Origin: Enterocloster bolteae
GTDB taxonomy: Bacteria > Bacillota > Clostridia > Lachnospirales > Lachnospiraceae
Direction: 5' to 3'
Assembly (NCBI GenBank): GCA_021772025.1
Contig: JAETNT010000034.1
Span: 1 to 42,800 of the forward strand
Length of the DNA: 42,800 nt
The position numbers and the translations under genes are program-made. Under the pieces are notes generated by a model. The model was not told the DNA's origin. It worked only from the letters and a program-made list of their open reading frames with translations, and made no database searches. Positions 34,951-42,750 of the stretch are shown here, in pieces (position 1 is the stretch's first letter; the number at the start of each line of letters is the position of its first letter).

Positions 34951-37188
34951 CTAATAATTAATTGCCATCTGTTCATATACGGATTCCTCCGGCCTGCGTT
35001 CCTCCAACAGCTCATAATACCGTCTGGTAAGCCGTTCCCCTAACCGGGTCAGGCGATTTTCATTTTTCGTGTTATGGACTGCCTTCTCAATGGCCCGCTT
35101 CTGTCCTATAATAATCAGCTTTACTTTGGCTCTTGTTATGGCGGTATAAAGGATATTACGCTTTAACATGAGGCGGAACGTCATCAGCCATGGCAGGATC
35201 ACCACCGGATACTCGCTGCCCTGGGATTTATGAATCGTCTGGATATAGGCGTGTTCCACCATTTCCATCTGTTCCTCATCATATTCCACAATACGGCTGC
35301 CAAACGCAATTTCGGTTTTTTTAATCCCGTCACTGTCCAGGTAAACAGCTTTTATGAATCCGCTGTCCCCGTTACTGATGCCGTCTTTGTTTTTATTTTG
35401 GATAATCTTGTCCCCGGCGTGGAACGTATGACCGCCAGCTTTCATTTCCAGCTGGCCTTTCCGGGCTGGATTCATCATTTCATGAAGTTCTTCATTCATC
35501 CCGTTGACGCTCACACCGTCACCCTTTCTGCGCGGAGTAAGAATCTGAACGTTTTCCAGGCCGTTTTGCTTAACCTCTTCCGCATAGATTTTTCGTATCA
35601 GGTTTTTAGCTTCCTGCTCTGTTTCGACCGGTAGCCAGACGAAATCCTCCCCATAATCGAACTCTGTCTGATCCTTTTGCATAAGATCCGCATTTTGAAC
35701 AATCCTGCTATTTTCACTTTGTCGGAAGACCACGTCAAGAACCGTAAGAGGGATAATTCCGCTTTCAATCAGCTCCCGGAATACATTTCCCGGTCCCACC
35801 GATGGCAGCTGCTTCACGTCTCCAACCAGAACCACTCTGGTATCTCTGTCTATCCGGCCAAAGAAGGTGTTTCCCAGCTTCATGTCAACCATACTGAACT
35901 CATCGGCCAAAAGCAGGGATGCCTCCAAAGAATCGGAGTCCATCCAAAAATCCTCATCATCACTCACAATTCCCAGCGCACTGTGCATGGTAGACGCTTC
36001 CGGATAGCCGGTGCTCTCTGCCATACGCCTGCTTGCTTTCCCAGTCGGTGCCATAAGAAGGACGGTTCCATCATCAATCTTTTGATGAATATAAAGGATT
36101 ACTTTCTCCACTGTTGTCTTTCCGGTTCCCGGCCCTCCCGTAATAATACTGAAGCGGTAACGGAAAGCCATGATAACAGCTTCTTCCTGCCGCATGGCAA
36201 GCTGAATTCCCAGCTCCTCCTGAGCCTCCTTCAGCAGACTAATGATATCTGTTTTATCCGGCTCCTGAAGCAACAGCTCCGCTATGGCATTTGCTGTACC
36301 TTCCTCCTGTTCATAAGCACTCTTGGTATAGACTGCAGTTCCATCAACCACCAGCTCACTCTCTGCAAACATCTGATTAGCGACTGCACAGATCTGTTTC
36401 CTGCTGACGGCTTCCATCGGGAATCCATGGTTTAAATATTGATATACAGTCTTGATATAGGTTTCTTTATCCATGTAGAGGTTCCCTGCCCGCATATTGT
36501 CGTCTATCACATAGCGCAGGCACTCCCTAATCCGCTGCGGATTGAAAAGGCATATGTTATTTGCCATTGCGATTCGGTCAACTTGCGTGAAGGAAAATCC
36601 CTGCACTTTACAGAGTTCATAGGTTTCATTCCGTACTACCTCCAGCGCGCGGTCCCCATATGCGGCCTGCACCTTAGCAATCTTTTCCGGCCCCAGCTGA
36701 TAGGGGGCCAGTAACATAGTTAATTCCCTTCTGGAATGCGCTTCCTGATAGGACGTCAGAATCACGGACAGCTTTTTCTCTGTGATTCCCTTAATCGACA
36801 GAAGCTTTTCCGGTTCTGTATCAAAAATCTCAAAGGTTTGTGTACCAAACTGGTTCACAATCGCCTCCGCTGTTTTAGGGCCTATTCCTTTCACCGCTCC
36901 AGAACTAAGATACTGGTAAATGCCGTCCTCTGTGTCCGGTAAAATATCGTCATAATACTCCACCGCAAACTGCAGCCCGTTCCTGCCCTTGGCCCAGGTT
37001 CCGTTTAACTCATATTCCAGCACGTCCCCGTCCGGCAGGTGGTATCCGACCGCCACAAACGCAGTTTTATTTCCCTTATAGAAGGAGTTTTTCGCACCTT
37101 CCAGCACCTGTTCCTCCGTAAGATACTGAAATATACAATATCCGTTCTCCGGATTGGAATAGATCTCCCTGTCGTATCTACATCTCAC
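34951..37188 (-). CDS. RecD2-like DNA helicase
   Basis: 745 aa, close to the usual RecD2 length. A beta-rich N-terminus (1-85) is followed by helix-hairpin-helix motifs (GAVKGIGPKTAEAI near 97-110 and LSIKGITEKKL near 130-140). The helicase core has Walker A GGPGTGKTTV (351-360), Walker B LLLADEFSMVD, VLVGDVKQLPSVGPG, and a C-terminal UvrD-like end (IQTIHKSQGSEYPVVILP). RecD2 proteins unwind DNA 5' to 3'. The start is GTG 37188, 7 bases after AAAGGAGG; the long ATG-initiated extension would run back through the upstream gene. Confidence 0.9.
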   Translation of the reverse strand: MRCRYDREIYSNPENGYCIFQYLTEEQVLEGAKNSFYKGNKTAFVAVGYHLPDGDVLEYELNGTWAKGRNGLQFAVEYYDDILPDTEDGIYQYLSSGAVKGIGPKTAEAIVNQFGTQTFEIFDTEPEKLLSIKGITEKKLSVILTSYQEAHSRRELTMLLAPYQLGPEKIAKVQAAYGDRALEVVRNETYELCKVQGFSFTQVDRIAMANNICLFNPQRIRECLRYVIDDNMRAGNLYMDKETYIKTVYQYLNHGFPMEAVSRKQICAVANQMFAESELVVDGTAVYTKSAYEQEEGTANAIAELLLQEPDKTDIISLLKEAQEELGIQLAMRQEEAVIMAFRYRFSIITGGPGTGKTTVEKVILYIHQKIDDGTVLLMAPTGKASRRMAESTGYPEASTMHSALGIVSDDEDFWMDSDSLEASLLLADEFSMVDMKLGNTFFGRIDRDTRVVLVGDVKQLPSVGPGNVFRELIESGIIPLTVLDVVFRQSENSRIVQNADLMQKDQTEFDYGEDFVWLPVETEQEAKNLIRKIYAEEVKQNGLENVQILTPRRKGDGVSVNGMNEELHEMMNPARKGQLEMKAGGHTFHAGDKIIQNKNKDGISNGDSGFIKAVYLDSDGIKKTEIAFGSRIVEYDEEQMEMVEHAYIQTIHKSQGSEYPVVILPWLMTFRLMLKRNILYTAITRAKVKLIIIGQKRAIEKAVHNTKNENRLTRLGERLTRRYYELLEERRPEESVYEQMAINY

Positions 37189-37202
37189 GTCAACGCCTCC
37201 TT

Positions 37203-37574
37203 TCATGTGGAAGGCGTCTGCACCACGCCAATATAAGGGTCCTCCTTTAGAAGGGCATATACGGGTATTCCCAGCTCCCTGGCCTTTACGATCTCGGCCT
37301 GCATACCGCAGCTGATTACCGGGCTGCAGACGATTAGCGCCTGGCTGTGTTCCAACAGCTTCATGCCAACACTGATTCCCAGTTCCCGCTCCCATAAAAC
37401 TCTGTCATCCAGAAGCTCCGGAAGATACGCATGAGGAGCCACCGCCCGGCACCGGAAAACTTTCGAAACCAGCTGCATATAACTGCGGGCCAGTTCCATA
37501 TTTGCGCGGATTTCATCAGCTGTTGGCGCGGAAAGGGGAGAACAGATATAAACCATATCGTTTTCTCTTATCAT
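37203..37574 (-). CDS. DUF4406-type protein (nucleoside deoxyribosyltransferase-like fold)
   Basis: 123 aa. It contains MVYICSPLSAPTADEIRANM at the start and CSPVISCGMQAEIVKARELGIPVY near the end, the pattern of DUF4406/nucleoside 2-deoxyribosyltransferase-like proteins common on phages and ICEs. Actual substrate is unknown. Its ATG overlaps the TGA of the exonuclease gene (TGATG), so the two are translationally coupled. Confidence 0.8.
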   Translation of the reverse strand: MIRENDMVYICSPLSAPTADEIRANMELARSYMQLVSKVFRCRAVAPHAYLPELLDDRVLWERELGISVGMKLLEHSQALIVCSPVISCGMQAEIVKARELGIPVYALLKEDPYIGVVQTPST

Positions 37575-38614
37575 CAGGCCGCCTCCACTTTCTTGGCAGA
37601 AAACCGCCTGCTTTCCGTAACTTCTACATATTCATCATAGATATCCGGATGCTGCACCTGCAGCTTTTCCAGACCATTCTTACTGATTCCGGTTCGATAG
37701 ACCGGATTATATGTAACAAGGTATTTGCACGGACCGAGATCCAGTGATGCTTTACAGCTAACACCCATACGCTCAACCACACCGGCATAGAGGCTTTTCA
37801 TCTTCCCCTCAATCTCTCTCGATTCCTTATCAATCGCGGATTTCCGCTCTTTTAAGGCTAAATACTGGTCCAGGTTATCGCGTATTGTTCCCGGGAGGAT
37901 TATTTCATCCTCGTCTTTATCTCCAGGCCCAAAATGCCTCCTGATACTTTCCAGTACCAGCTCACCGCTTTCCACGTATGGAGGTTCCTGCCCTTTCTGG
38001 ACATATTCATTCCAAAAATAAGCCTCCTCATTGATAAGATCTTCTTCGAGATCATAGTCTCGCTCAATTTTCCGGATGACATACTCATTCTCATTATTTC
38101 CGAACAGACAGGCGATATAGACCACATTTAAGTTCATGACAGCCATGTAATGTCTGCACTGATACTCATAATTAAGCGGTACACAGTCATTTTCCCATTT
38201 GTCCTGACAGTGATAGTTTGATGTTTTACATTCAAGTATGCCTTTGCTTCCGTCCGGAAAATTAATAAAAAAGTCAACGTCCGCCACCATAAATGGATAG
38301 AGAGGATGACGGAACATCTTATGGATGGGGTAGACCATCAGCCCGGTTTTATAAGAAAATATCTCTGCAACCAGTTCCTCCAGACGATGTCCAACGGATT
38401 TAGCCACCCAGTTATCCTCATCTTCATTGACTACCGGCCGGATACCCCGCTTGTCATAATACAGATCCCGGCCGGTACAGAACGGTGATTGTCCCATAAT
38501 GGCAGCTACGTCACTCCCGCCAATTCCCAGCCTGCGGTAATCCAGCCATTCCTTTTCAGTAAGCGTAGTCGTATCAACGACTACCTCCGGGCTATAATTC
38601 AGATTCAAAAACAT
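37574..38614 (-). CDS. YqaJ-type viral recombinase / exonuclease
   Basis: 346 aa. The lambda-exonuclease-like YqaJ motif is clear: GIGGSDVAAIMGQSPF near 30-45, an acidic metal-site residue in FMVADVDFFI (near 112), and GILECKTSN (near 125-133). C-terminal helices follow. Such enzymes resect DNA ends and hand single strands to an annealing protein, here perhaps the 403-aa protein. GGAAGGAGA lies upstream. A terminator-like hairpin precedes the gene. Confidence 0.85.
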   Translation of the reverse strand: MFLNLNYSPEVVVDTTTLTEKEWLDYRRLGIGGSDVAAIMGQSPFCTGRDLYYDKRGIRPVVNEDEDNWVAKSVGHRLEELVAEIFSYKTGLMVYPIHKMFRHPLYPFMVADVDFFINFPDGSKGILECKTSNYHCQDKWENDCVPLNYEYQCRHYMAVMNLNVVYIACLFGNNENEYVIRKIERDYDLEEDLINEEAYFWNEYVQKGQEPPYVESGELVLESIRRHFGPGDKDEDEIILPGTIRDNLDQYLALKERKSAIDKESREIEGKMKSLYAGVVERMGVSCKASLDLGPCKYLVTYNPVYRTGISKNGLEKLQVQHPDIYDEYVEVTESRRFSAKKVEAA

Positions 38615-38639
38615 AAAATCTCTCCTTCCTCATGGTAAG

Positions 38640-38667
38640 AAAAAAGAAGAGGTCTCCCCCCTCTTCG
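38640..38667 (-). terminator. Intrinsic terminator between the 383-aa gene and the exonuclease gene
   Basis: Perfect stem GAAGAGG/CCTCTTC with a 7-base loop, followed on the minus strand by TTTTTTCTT. It sits just before the ribosome binding site of the exonuclease, and would cut read-through unless transcription is antiterminated or a promoter lies within. Confidence 0.8.
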
Positions 38668-38706
38668 TTCTTAATGTGATTGGCCGTTTTTCACAGCCTG
38701 CATTTT

Positions 38707-39858
38707 TTACCACTTGATTTCTCCCGGAACATCAAATTCCTTCCAGTCCAAAGACAAAGCCCTGGCAAGTTTTTCTTCCATGGCGGCAATATGGCCTCCT
38801 GTCTCCCCTTCGCACGTCAGCATAAAAATCACTTCTGCCATCCCACAGTAAATTTCGTGGGCTGTGCAGCTTCCTGTTCCGTTCTGGGATATAAACAAAT
38901 TCACGGCTTCCGTAATATACCGTTTCGGAACCTTCACCTTCTTCATAATCCCAATCATACAGTTTCCGGGATTGGTAATTAAAATACCCAGGAGCCTTGT
39001 CAGATTCTTTAATGCAGCCTGGTACTTTCCAAACAACAGCCCCAGCTGCTTATCAAACTGCTCCAGTGTGGCTCCATTTTCATGACTGAGCCTTAACGGA
39101 TCTCCCAGAGCAATGGTGTTCTGCCTTGGGCCGCAGAGCAGCATAGGATATAAATTAGCCCCGCTGGTACCGACATCTGATGTGGATACCCGGAGGGCTG
39201 CCTTCATATCATCCGAATCAAGGCCGCAGTTTTCCAGCTCTTTGCGGTACGCTCCCAGAAGTTCATCATTCCTGGAAAGTTCCCACAGGCCCGATGCCCT
39301 TGTGTGATCGTAAAAACCGCCCAAAAAACTTGCCCCTGGAAATGTCTTATTTAGAAACGCTACTACATGAGTAAAAACCTGTTCCATATCCAGAATGGAG
39401 TAGTCGCAGCAATCTCCGCCATGCACCGCAGATACTTTCCCGTCTGAGATCCGCAACAGGGATTCGCCCTTTGTGATCTTCAGACAGTCGTTCAGTATCC
39501 GGGCATATACATTCTTCTCCAGACGGTTTAACACCGCCCCTGAAATGCCGGCGCGGTCTAAGATTGTCTTAATCGCACAGCTTCTCACCGGGTAATACTT
39601 ATCCTTGGCTTTCAGCACCAGCCTGGTATTCTCCATAGTATCCGTCAGAATACCGATATCCAGGCCCTCCTGCTCATACTGTTCCTTCAGTTCCTTTGCA
39701 ATTTTACTGTCCTCATCCGTGATTGCAACGAGCCGAAGATCCTTGGAGCGTTTCCGTTCCCATCTGGATCTTCCTCCAATCGCCTTCAGACAGTCGAAAA
39801 ATTCGTCCTGCGCTTGAAACTGCCTGGAATAGTTGTCTGCATACATCATTTCATTCAT
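38707..39858 (-). CDS. Unknown conserved-looking protein of the integrated element
   Basis: 383 aa, soluble. It contains the segments YYPVRSCAIKTILDRAGI, CCDYSILDMEQVFTHVV, ALRVSTSDVGTSGANLYPMLL and CTAHEIYCGMAEVI. In size and position it resembles the DUF932-like proteins of plasmids and phages, but I cannot confirm this. The start is ATG 39858, 8 bases after AAAGGTGG; a GTG at 39870 overlaps that site. It is the first gene of the maintenance operon, behind a long structured leader. Confidence 0.8.
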   Translation of the reverse strand: MNEMMYADNYSRQFQAQDEFFDCLKAIGGRSRWERKRSKDLRLVAITDEDSKIAKELKEQYEQEGLDIGILTDTMENTRLVLKAKDKYYPVRSCAIKTILDRAGISGAVLNRLEKNVYARILNDCLKITKGESLLRISDGKVSAVHGGDCCDYSILDMEQVFTHVVAFLNKTFPGASFLGGFYDHTRASGLWELSRNDELLGAYRKELENCGLDSDDMKAALRVSTSDVGTSGANLYPMLLCGPRQNTIALGDPLRLSHENGATLEQFDKQLGLLFGKYQAALKNLTRLLGILITNPGNCMIGIMKKVKVPKRYITEAVNLFISQNGTGSCTAHEIYCGMAEVIFMLTCEGETGGHIAAMEEKLARALSLDWKEFDVPGEIKW

Positions 39859-39914
39859 TTGTTTTTCCACCTTTCTTATTTTGGTTTTTATCCTTAAAGC
39901 ATGTGCTTATTAGG

Positions 39915-39970
39915 CAATATAAAAGGGAATGAGCCAGCATAAGCATTTCTTACACTGTCATCATTCCCTT
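39915..39970 (-). terminator. Leader hairpin 2 (terminator-like)
   Basis: A perfect 10-bp stem AAGGGAATGA/TCATTCCCTT with a 28-base loop, followed on the minus strand by TTATATT. It lies about 60 bases before the start of the 383-aa gene, downstream of the promoter at 40159. Confidence 0.65.
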
Positions 39971-40016
39971 ATACGTGTGGATACCCACAAGACAGGACCG
40001 CCTTTTCCCGGACCAT

Positions 40017-40061
40017 AAAAAATGCCAGAAAAATACCACTCATCATGGCGTTTTCCTGACA
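40017..40061 (-). terminator. Leader hairpin 1 (terminator)
   Basis: A stem TGTCAGGAAAA/TTTTTCTGGCA with one mismatch and a bulge, then TTTTTT on the minus strand. Together with hairpin 2 it forms a tandem pair in the leader of the maintenance operon. A small hairpin TGTGG/CCACA (39976-39989) lies between the two. Confidence 0.75.
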
Positions 40062-40158
40062 TCACTACAATCTTAAACAACGTGTGCGGAACGAATCCCC
40101 CTGGCCTTTTACCCGCCAGAGTGCCGTCCTCCGGAGCACAAAAATCAATTACAAAGCC

Positions 40159-40188
40159 ATACTAACACAATATCTAGTATGTTGTCAA
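40159..40188 (-). promoter_or_regulatory. Promoter for the maintenance operon
   Basis: TTGACA (40183-40188) and TAGTAT (40159-40164) with an 18-base spacer on the minus strand. The predicted start near 40151 gives a leader of about 290 nt before the 383-aa gene, containing two terminator-like hairpins. In the remaining region 40190-40507 I see AT-rich DNA, a 6-bp inverted repeat (AGCTGG/CCAGCT, 40287-40313) and no gene. Confidence 0.65.
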
Positions 40189-40507
40189 TATCTCAGCACT
40201 TTTTATAGTATTTTAAAATTTTTAAAATTCTTTCAAATATTTGGATTTTATCCCCCTCTTTATAAACAGTATGTGATTTTCCGAAGCTGGTAAGTAGCTT
40301 TTCTTCCAGCTTTGATATCACCCGCACTTTGATAACTGAAGAGCATATACCCGCATTTTATATAGGTTCCCTGGACGGCCTGGCTGTAAGCTGCGCCGCC
40401 CCTGGATTGAATCGTACACCGTACAGCCTGCTACGTGGCCGGGAAGGGCATAGGAAGGGGATGCAGGGAGATATGCGTTTAATAAACTTAGAAAGAAGGA
40501 TATCTTC

Positions 40508-40729
40508 ATGAATAATCCTAATGCAGATAATACAGTCTCGGAAGATTTCAAGAAATACTCGATTGCAGAAATCGCAGATATGCTCGGATTGGGTAAGACA
40601 AAAACCAGAGAACTCTTGCAAAGTAAAATTCTCCCGGTAACCAAATTAGGGCGGGACTACTTTACTTCACCTAAAGCATTGCAAGATTTCATGAAAAAGA
40701 ATACTGGTAAGGAACTCTCAATTAAATAG
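40508..40729 (+). CDS. xis: Excisionase-like helix-turn-helix protein
   Basis: 73 aa with a MerR/Xis-type winged helix: YSIAEIADMLGLGKTKTRELLQ and LPVTKLGRDYFTSPKALQDFM. Such proteins bind element ends and direct the integrase to excision. AGAAGGA lies upstream of the ATG. It is on the plus strand, divergent from the maintenance operon and co-directional with the integrase that follows after 100 bases. Confidence 0.82.
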   Translation: MNNPNADNTVSEDFKKYSIAEIADMLGLGKTKTRELLQSKILPVTKLGRDYFTSPKALQDFMKKNTGKELSIK

Positions 40730-40736
40730 ATTACGG

Positions 40737-40765
40737 TTGTCACAAACACTATATCGTACTATAAT
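40737..40765 (+). promoter_or_regulatory. Integrase promoter
   Basis: TTGTCA and TATAAT with a 17-base spacer, about 67 bases before the integrase ATG. An inverted repeat CCTACAG/CTGTAGG (40769-40797) just downstream could fold in the leader or bind a regulator. The integrase therefore may be expressed separately from the excisionase. Confidence 0.75.
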
Positions 40766-40831
40766 AATCCTACAGCAAATATATGGCTTCCTGTAGGGTA
40801 GAGTTCATTGTACCTTATAGGAGAGCATACA

Positions 40832-42043
40832 ATGAGTAAAACAAAAGCAGAACTTAAATCTAAAGAACAGCCTCAATCGAAGCCGAGGCGAAGCAAAGGT
40901 GATGGATCACTCTTTAAAAACTCCAAAGGTAAGTGGGTAGCTCGATACAAAGGCAAAGAATTCACGGGAGATGTAAAAAGCGAAGTGAAAGCCAGAATGG
41001 ATAAGTATAAAATACTGGTTCAAACTGGTGAAGCTGTCACAAGAAAGCTGACGGTTCAGCAATATGGAGAAAAATTTCTTTATCACAAGGAGCAGCAAAA
41101 TAAACGCGGCAAATTTAAGAACTCCAGCCTGGACCGGCTTGAAAGGACATTTCATAAACAGATAGAGGAGAGCGATCTGGCAAAGGTCTTGATGTGTAAT
41201 TTAGATGGCTTGCAAATTCAGGATTTCATTGATCATTTGTCAAGCAAGTACAGCATATCAACCATCAAGAAAGCATACCTCTTTTTGCAGGCCATGATAA
41301 GTTTTGGCATTGAAATGAAGGATCTACCCAAATCATACGACCCGTTGTCCATTGTCGAGTTGCCTGATGAATCTGTGCTGGAGGTGAAAACAAAAGAGAT
41401 TGAGATAATGCCTGATGAGTACCTCCCCAAATTTAATGAAACCGCTATGGCTAGAAATCCAGATGGTTCCCTGGCTTATCGCTATGGACCGCTTCTAGTC
41501 TTTGCCTTAAATACGGGATTCCGGGAAGGCGAATTGCTCGCACTTTCAAAATCAGGTATTATGACAGTCGATGGTAGGCGCGCATACCACGTCTACGAAA
41601 CTGTCAGCACCGTAAAGAATCGGGATAAGGACGCCTCAACAAAAACAAAGCGTATTCTGACTGCTCCAAAGTATCCACGGAGCGTTAGGACAGTTCCCTT
41701 AAACAAGGAAGCAGAGTATTGTCTGGATTTAATGCTTGGCTATTACGAAACAAGTACCGTCCGGGATGATCTGATTGTAACAACAAAAACAGGACTACTC
41801 CCAACGGCCCGTAATATTCAGCTGACTCTGGATCGGATTCTGAAAAGAGCCGGACTGCCTCACTATGGCACACATGCCCTTCGTCATACGTTCGCTACCA
41901 GATTGCTCCGTAAGACACAGAATCATCAGGAGCTGAAGGCCGTAGCCGAGTTATTAGGCGATGACTACAAGGTTGTGGTTAAAACCTATCTTCACACAGA
42001 GGAACAGGGAAAGGGCGGATTGGTTGATCTACTAACGGCCTAA
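40832..42043 (+). CDS. int: Tyrosine recombinase (integrase), Tn916-like
   Basis: 403 aa. A basic N-terminus leads to an AP2-like arm-binding part (KGKWVARYKGKEF near 33-44), a core-binding domain (about 75-170) and the catalytic domain. Catalytic residues: Arg 231 in NTGFREGE, H348-x-x-R351 in GTHALRHTF, and Tyr 386 in VKTYLHT. The second His of the usual LGH is Asp 377 (LLGDD). The start at ATG 40832, with AGGAG upstream, is preferred to TTG 40808. It faces tRNA-Cys and is probably the enzyme that placed the element there. Confidence 0.92.
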   Translation: MSKTKAELKSKEQPQSKPRRSKGDGSLFKNSKGKWVARYKGKEFTGDVKSEVKARMDKYKILVQTGEAVTRKLTVQQYGEKFLYHKEQQNKRGKFKNSSLDRLERTFHKQIEESDLAKVLMCNLDGLQIQDFIDHLSSKYSISTIKKAYLFLQAMISFGIEMKDLPKSYDPLSIVELPDESVLEVKTKEIEIMPDEYLPKFNETAMARNPDGSLAYRYGPLLVFALNTGFREGELLALSKSGIMTVDGRRAYHVYETVSTVKNRDKDASTKTKRILTAPKYPRSVRTVPLNKEAEYCLDLMLGYYETSTVRDDLIVTTKTGLLPTARNIQLTLDRILKRAGLPHYGTHALRHTFATRLLRKTQNHQELKAVAELLGDDYKVVVKTYLHTEEQGKGGLVDLLTA

Positions 42044-42070
42044 AAAACTCCACTCTATTTCCACCTTATG

Positions 42071-42110
42071 AAACGATTTTATCCGATTTTTAACGATTTC
42101 TAACGACACT
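42071..42110. repeat. Four 10-bp phased direct repeats next to the integrase
   Basis: Units of exactly 10 bp: AAACGATTTT, ATCCGATTTT, TAACGATTTC, TAACGACACT. They share the core ACGATTT, the last unit only in its first half. The spacing of one helical turn suggests side-by-side binding of a protein, such as the arm-type domain of the integrase or Xis. The rest of the 42044-42248 gap contains a bidirectional terminator-like hairpin (42207-42237). Confidence 0.6.
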
Positions 42111-42206
42111 TGTTAATTTTACAAATTCAAGTACAATGAGAAAAAAATGAGATAGAGGCAAGGGTCTAAACTGTATAAATAGCACCATCAGACGTAACGC
42201 AGACAA

Positions 42207-42237
42207 CAAAAAACCTCGGAAAATCAAGGTTTCCGAG
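42207..42237 (-). terminator. Terminator of the tRNA/rRNA operon (also possible for integrase)
   Basis: A perfect 8-bp stem CTCGGAAA/TTTCCGAG with a 7-base loop, then GTTTTTTG on the minus strand (strong) and ATTTTG on the plus strand (weak). It ends the tRNA transcript and may also stop integrase transcripts. Confidence 0.8.
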
Positions 42238-42248
42238 ATTTTGATGAG

Positions 42249-42320
42249 AGGCGACGACCGGATTTGAACCGGTGGATACTGGTGTTGCAGACCATTGCCT
42301 TACCACTTGGCTACGTCGCC
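42249..42320 (-). tRNA. tRNA-Cys (GCA), intact
   Basis: A full cloverleaf on the minus strand: acceptor GGCGACG/CGTCGCC, D arm, anticodon loop CTGCAAC (GCA), T arm ACCGG/CCGGT around TTCAAAT, discriminator T. CCA is not encoded. Its 3' end faces the integrase gene; tRNA 3' ends are favoured integration sites. Confidence 0.95.
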
Positions 42321-42338
42321 GTATTTATTTTTTATGTT

Positions 42339-42398
42339 GGCTGAGAGCCAGTGAGCAGGGTGTTGCAGACCCGTGCCTTACCACTTGGCTACGTCGCC
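42339..42398 (-). pseudogene. 3'-truncated tRNA-Cys copy
   Basis: The first part, 5' GGCGACGTAGCCAAGTGG through the anticodon loop CTGCAAC, matches the intact neighbour apart from a few anticodon-stem bases. After the start of the T arm (ACTGG) the sequence changes to CTCTCAGCC and no acceptor partner is present. The copy cannot fold as a tRNA. It may be a remnant of recombination at the tRNA-Cys site. Confidence 0.85.
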
Positions 42399-42411
42399 AT
42401 ATTAAATTGAA

Positions 42412-42483
42412 TGACCCCAAGGGGATTCGGACCCCTGTTACCGCCGTGAAAGGGCGATGTCTTAACCGCTTGACCATGGGGCC
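42412..42483 (-). tRNA. tRNA-Glu (TTC)
   Basis: A complete cloverleaf on the minus strand: acceptor GGCCCCA/TGGGGTC, anticodon loop CTTTCAC (TTC), T arm AGGGG/CCCCT around TTCGAAT, discriminator A. Confidence 0.95.
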
Positions 42484-42508
42484 TTGCAAATAATTATATA
42501 TAGAAAAA

Positions 42509-42581
42509 CTCCCCGAGTAGGACTTGAACCTACGACAGCGCGGTTAACAGCCGCGTGCTCTACCGACTGAGCTATCGAGGA
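42509..42581 (-). tRNA. tRNA-Asn (GTT)
   Basis: A complete cloverleaf on the minus strand: acceptor TCCTCGA/TCGGGGA, anticodon loop CTGTTAA (GTT), T arm GTAGG/CCTAC around TTCAAGT, discriminator G. Confidence 0.95.
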
Positions 42582-42750
42582 TTATTAAAAGTGCTCTCCG
42601 AGTCTTTATTATACTTTATAATCAAAGATTCATCAAGTACCTTTTGAAGATATTGTATGAAACTTTTGCTGATTTTATGCAAAAATACATACCTTCAAAA
42701 CCACATATTGAAAACCGAATTGAACAAACTTCCTATCCCCTGAACCTTCT

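Noticed and set aside
40329..40511. 60-aa plus-strand ORF before the excisionase
   Set aside because: Starts at TTG with no ribosome binding site and overlaps the excisionase start; composition looks like translated non-coding DNA.
42272..42493. 73-aa plus-strand ORF over the tRNA genes
   Set aside because: It is a read-through of tRNA sequences on the opposite strand and carries the tRNA-Cys duplication as repeated protein text.
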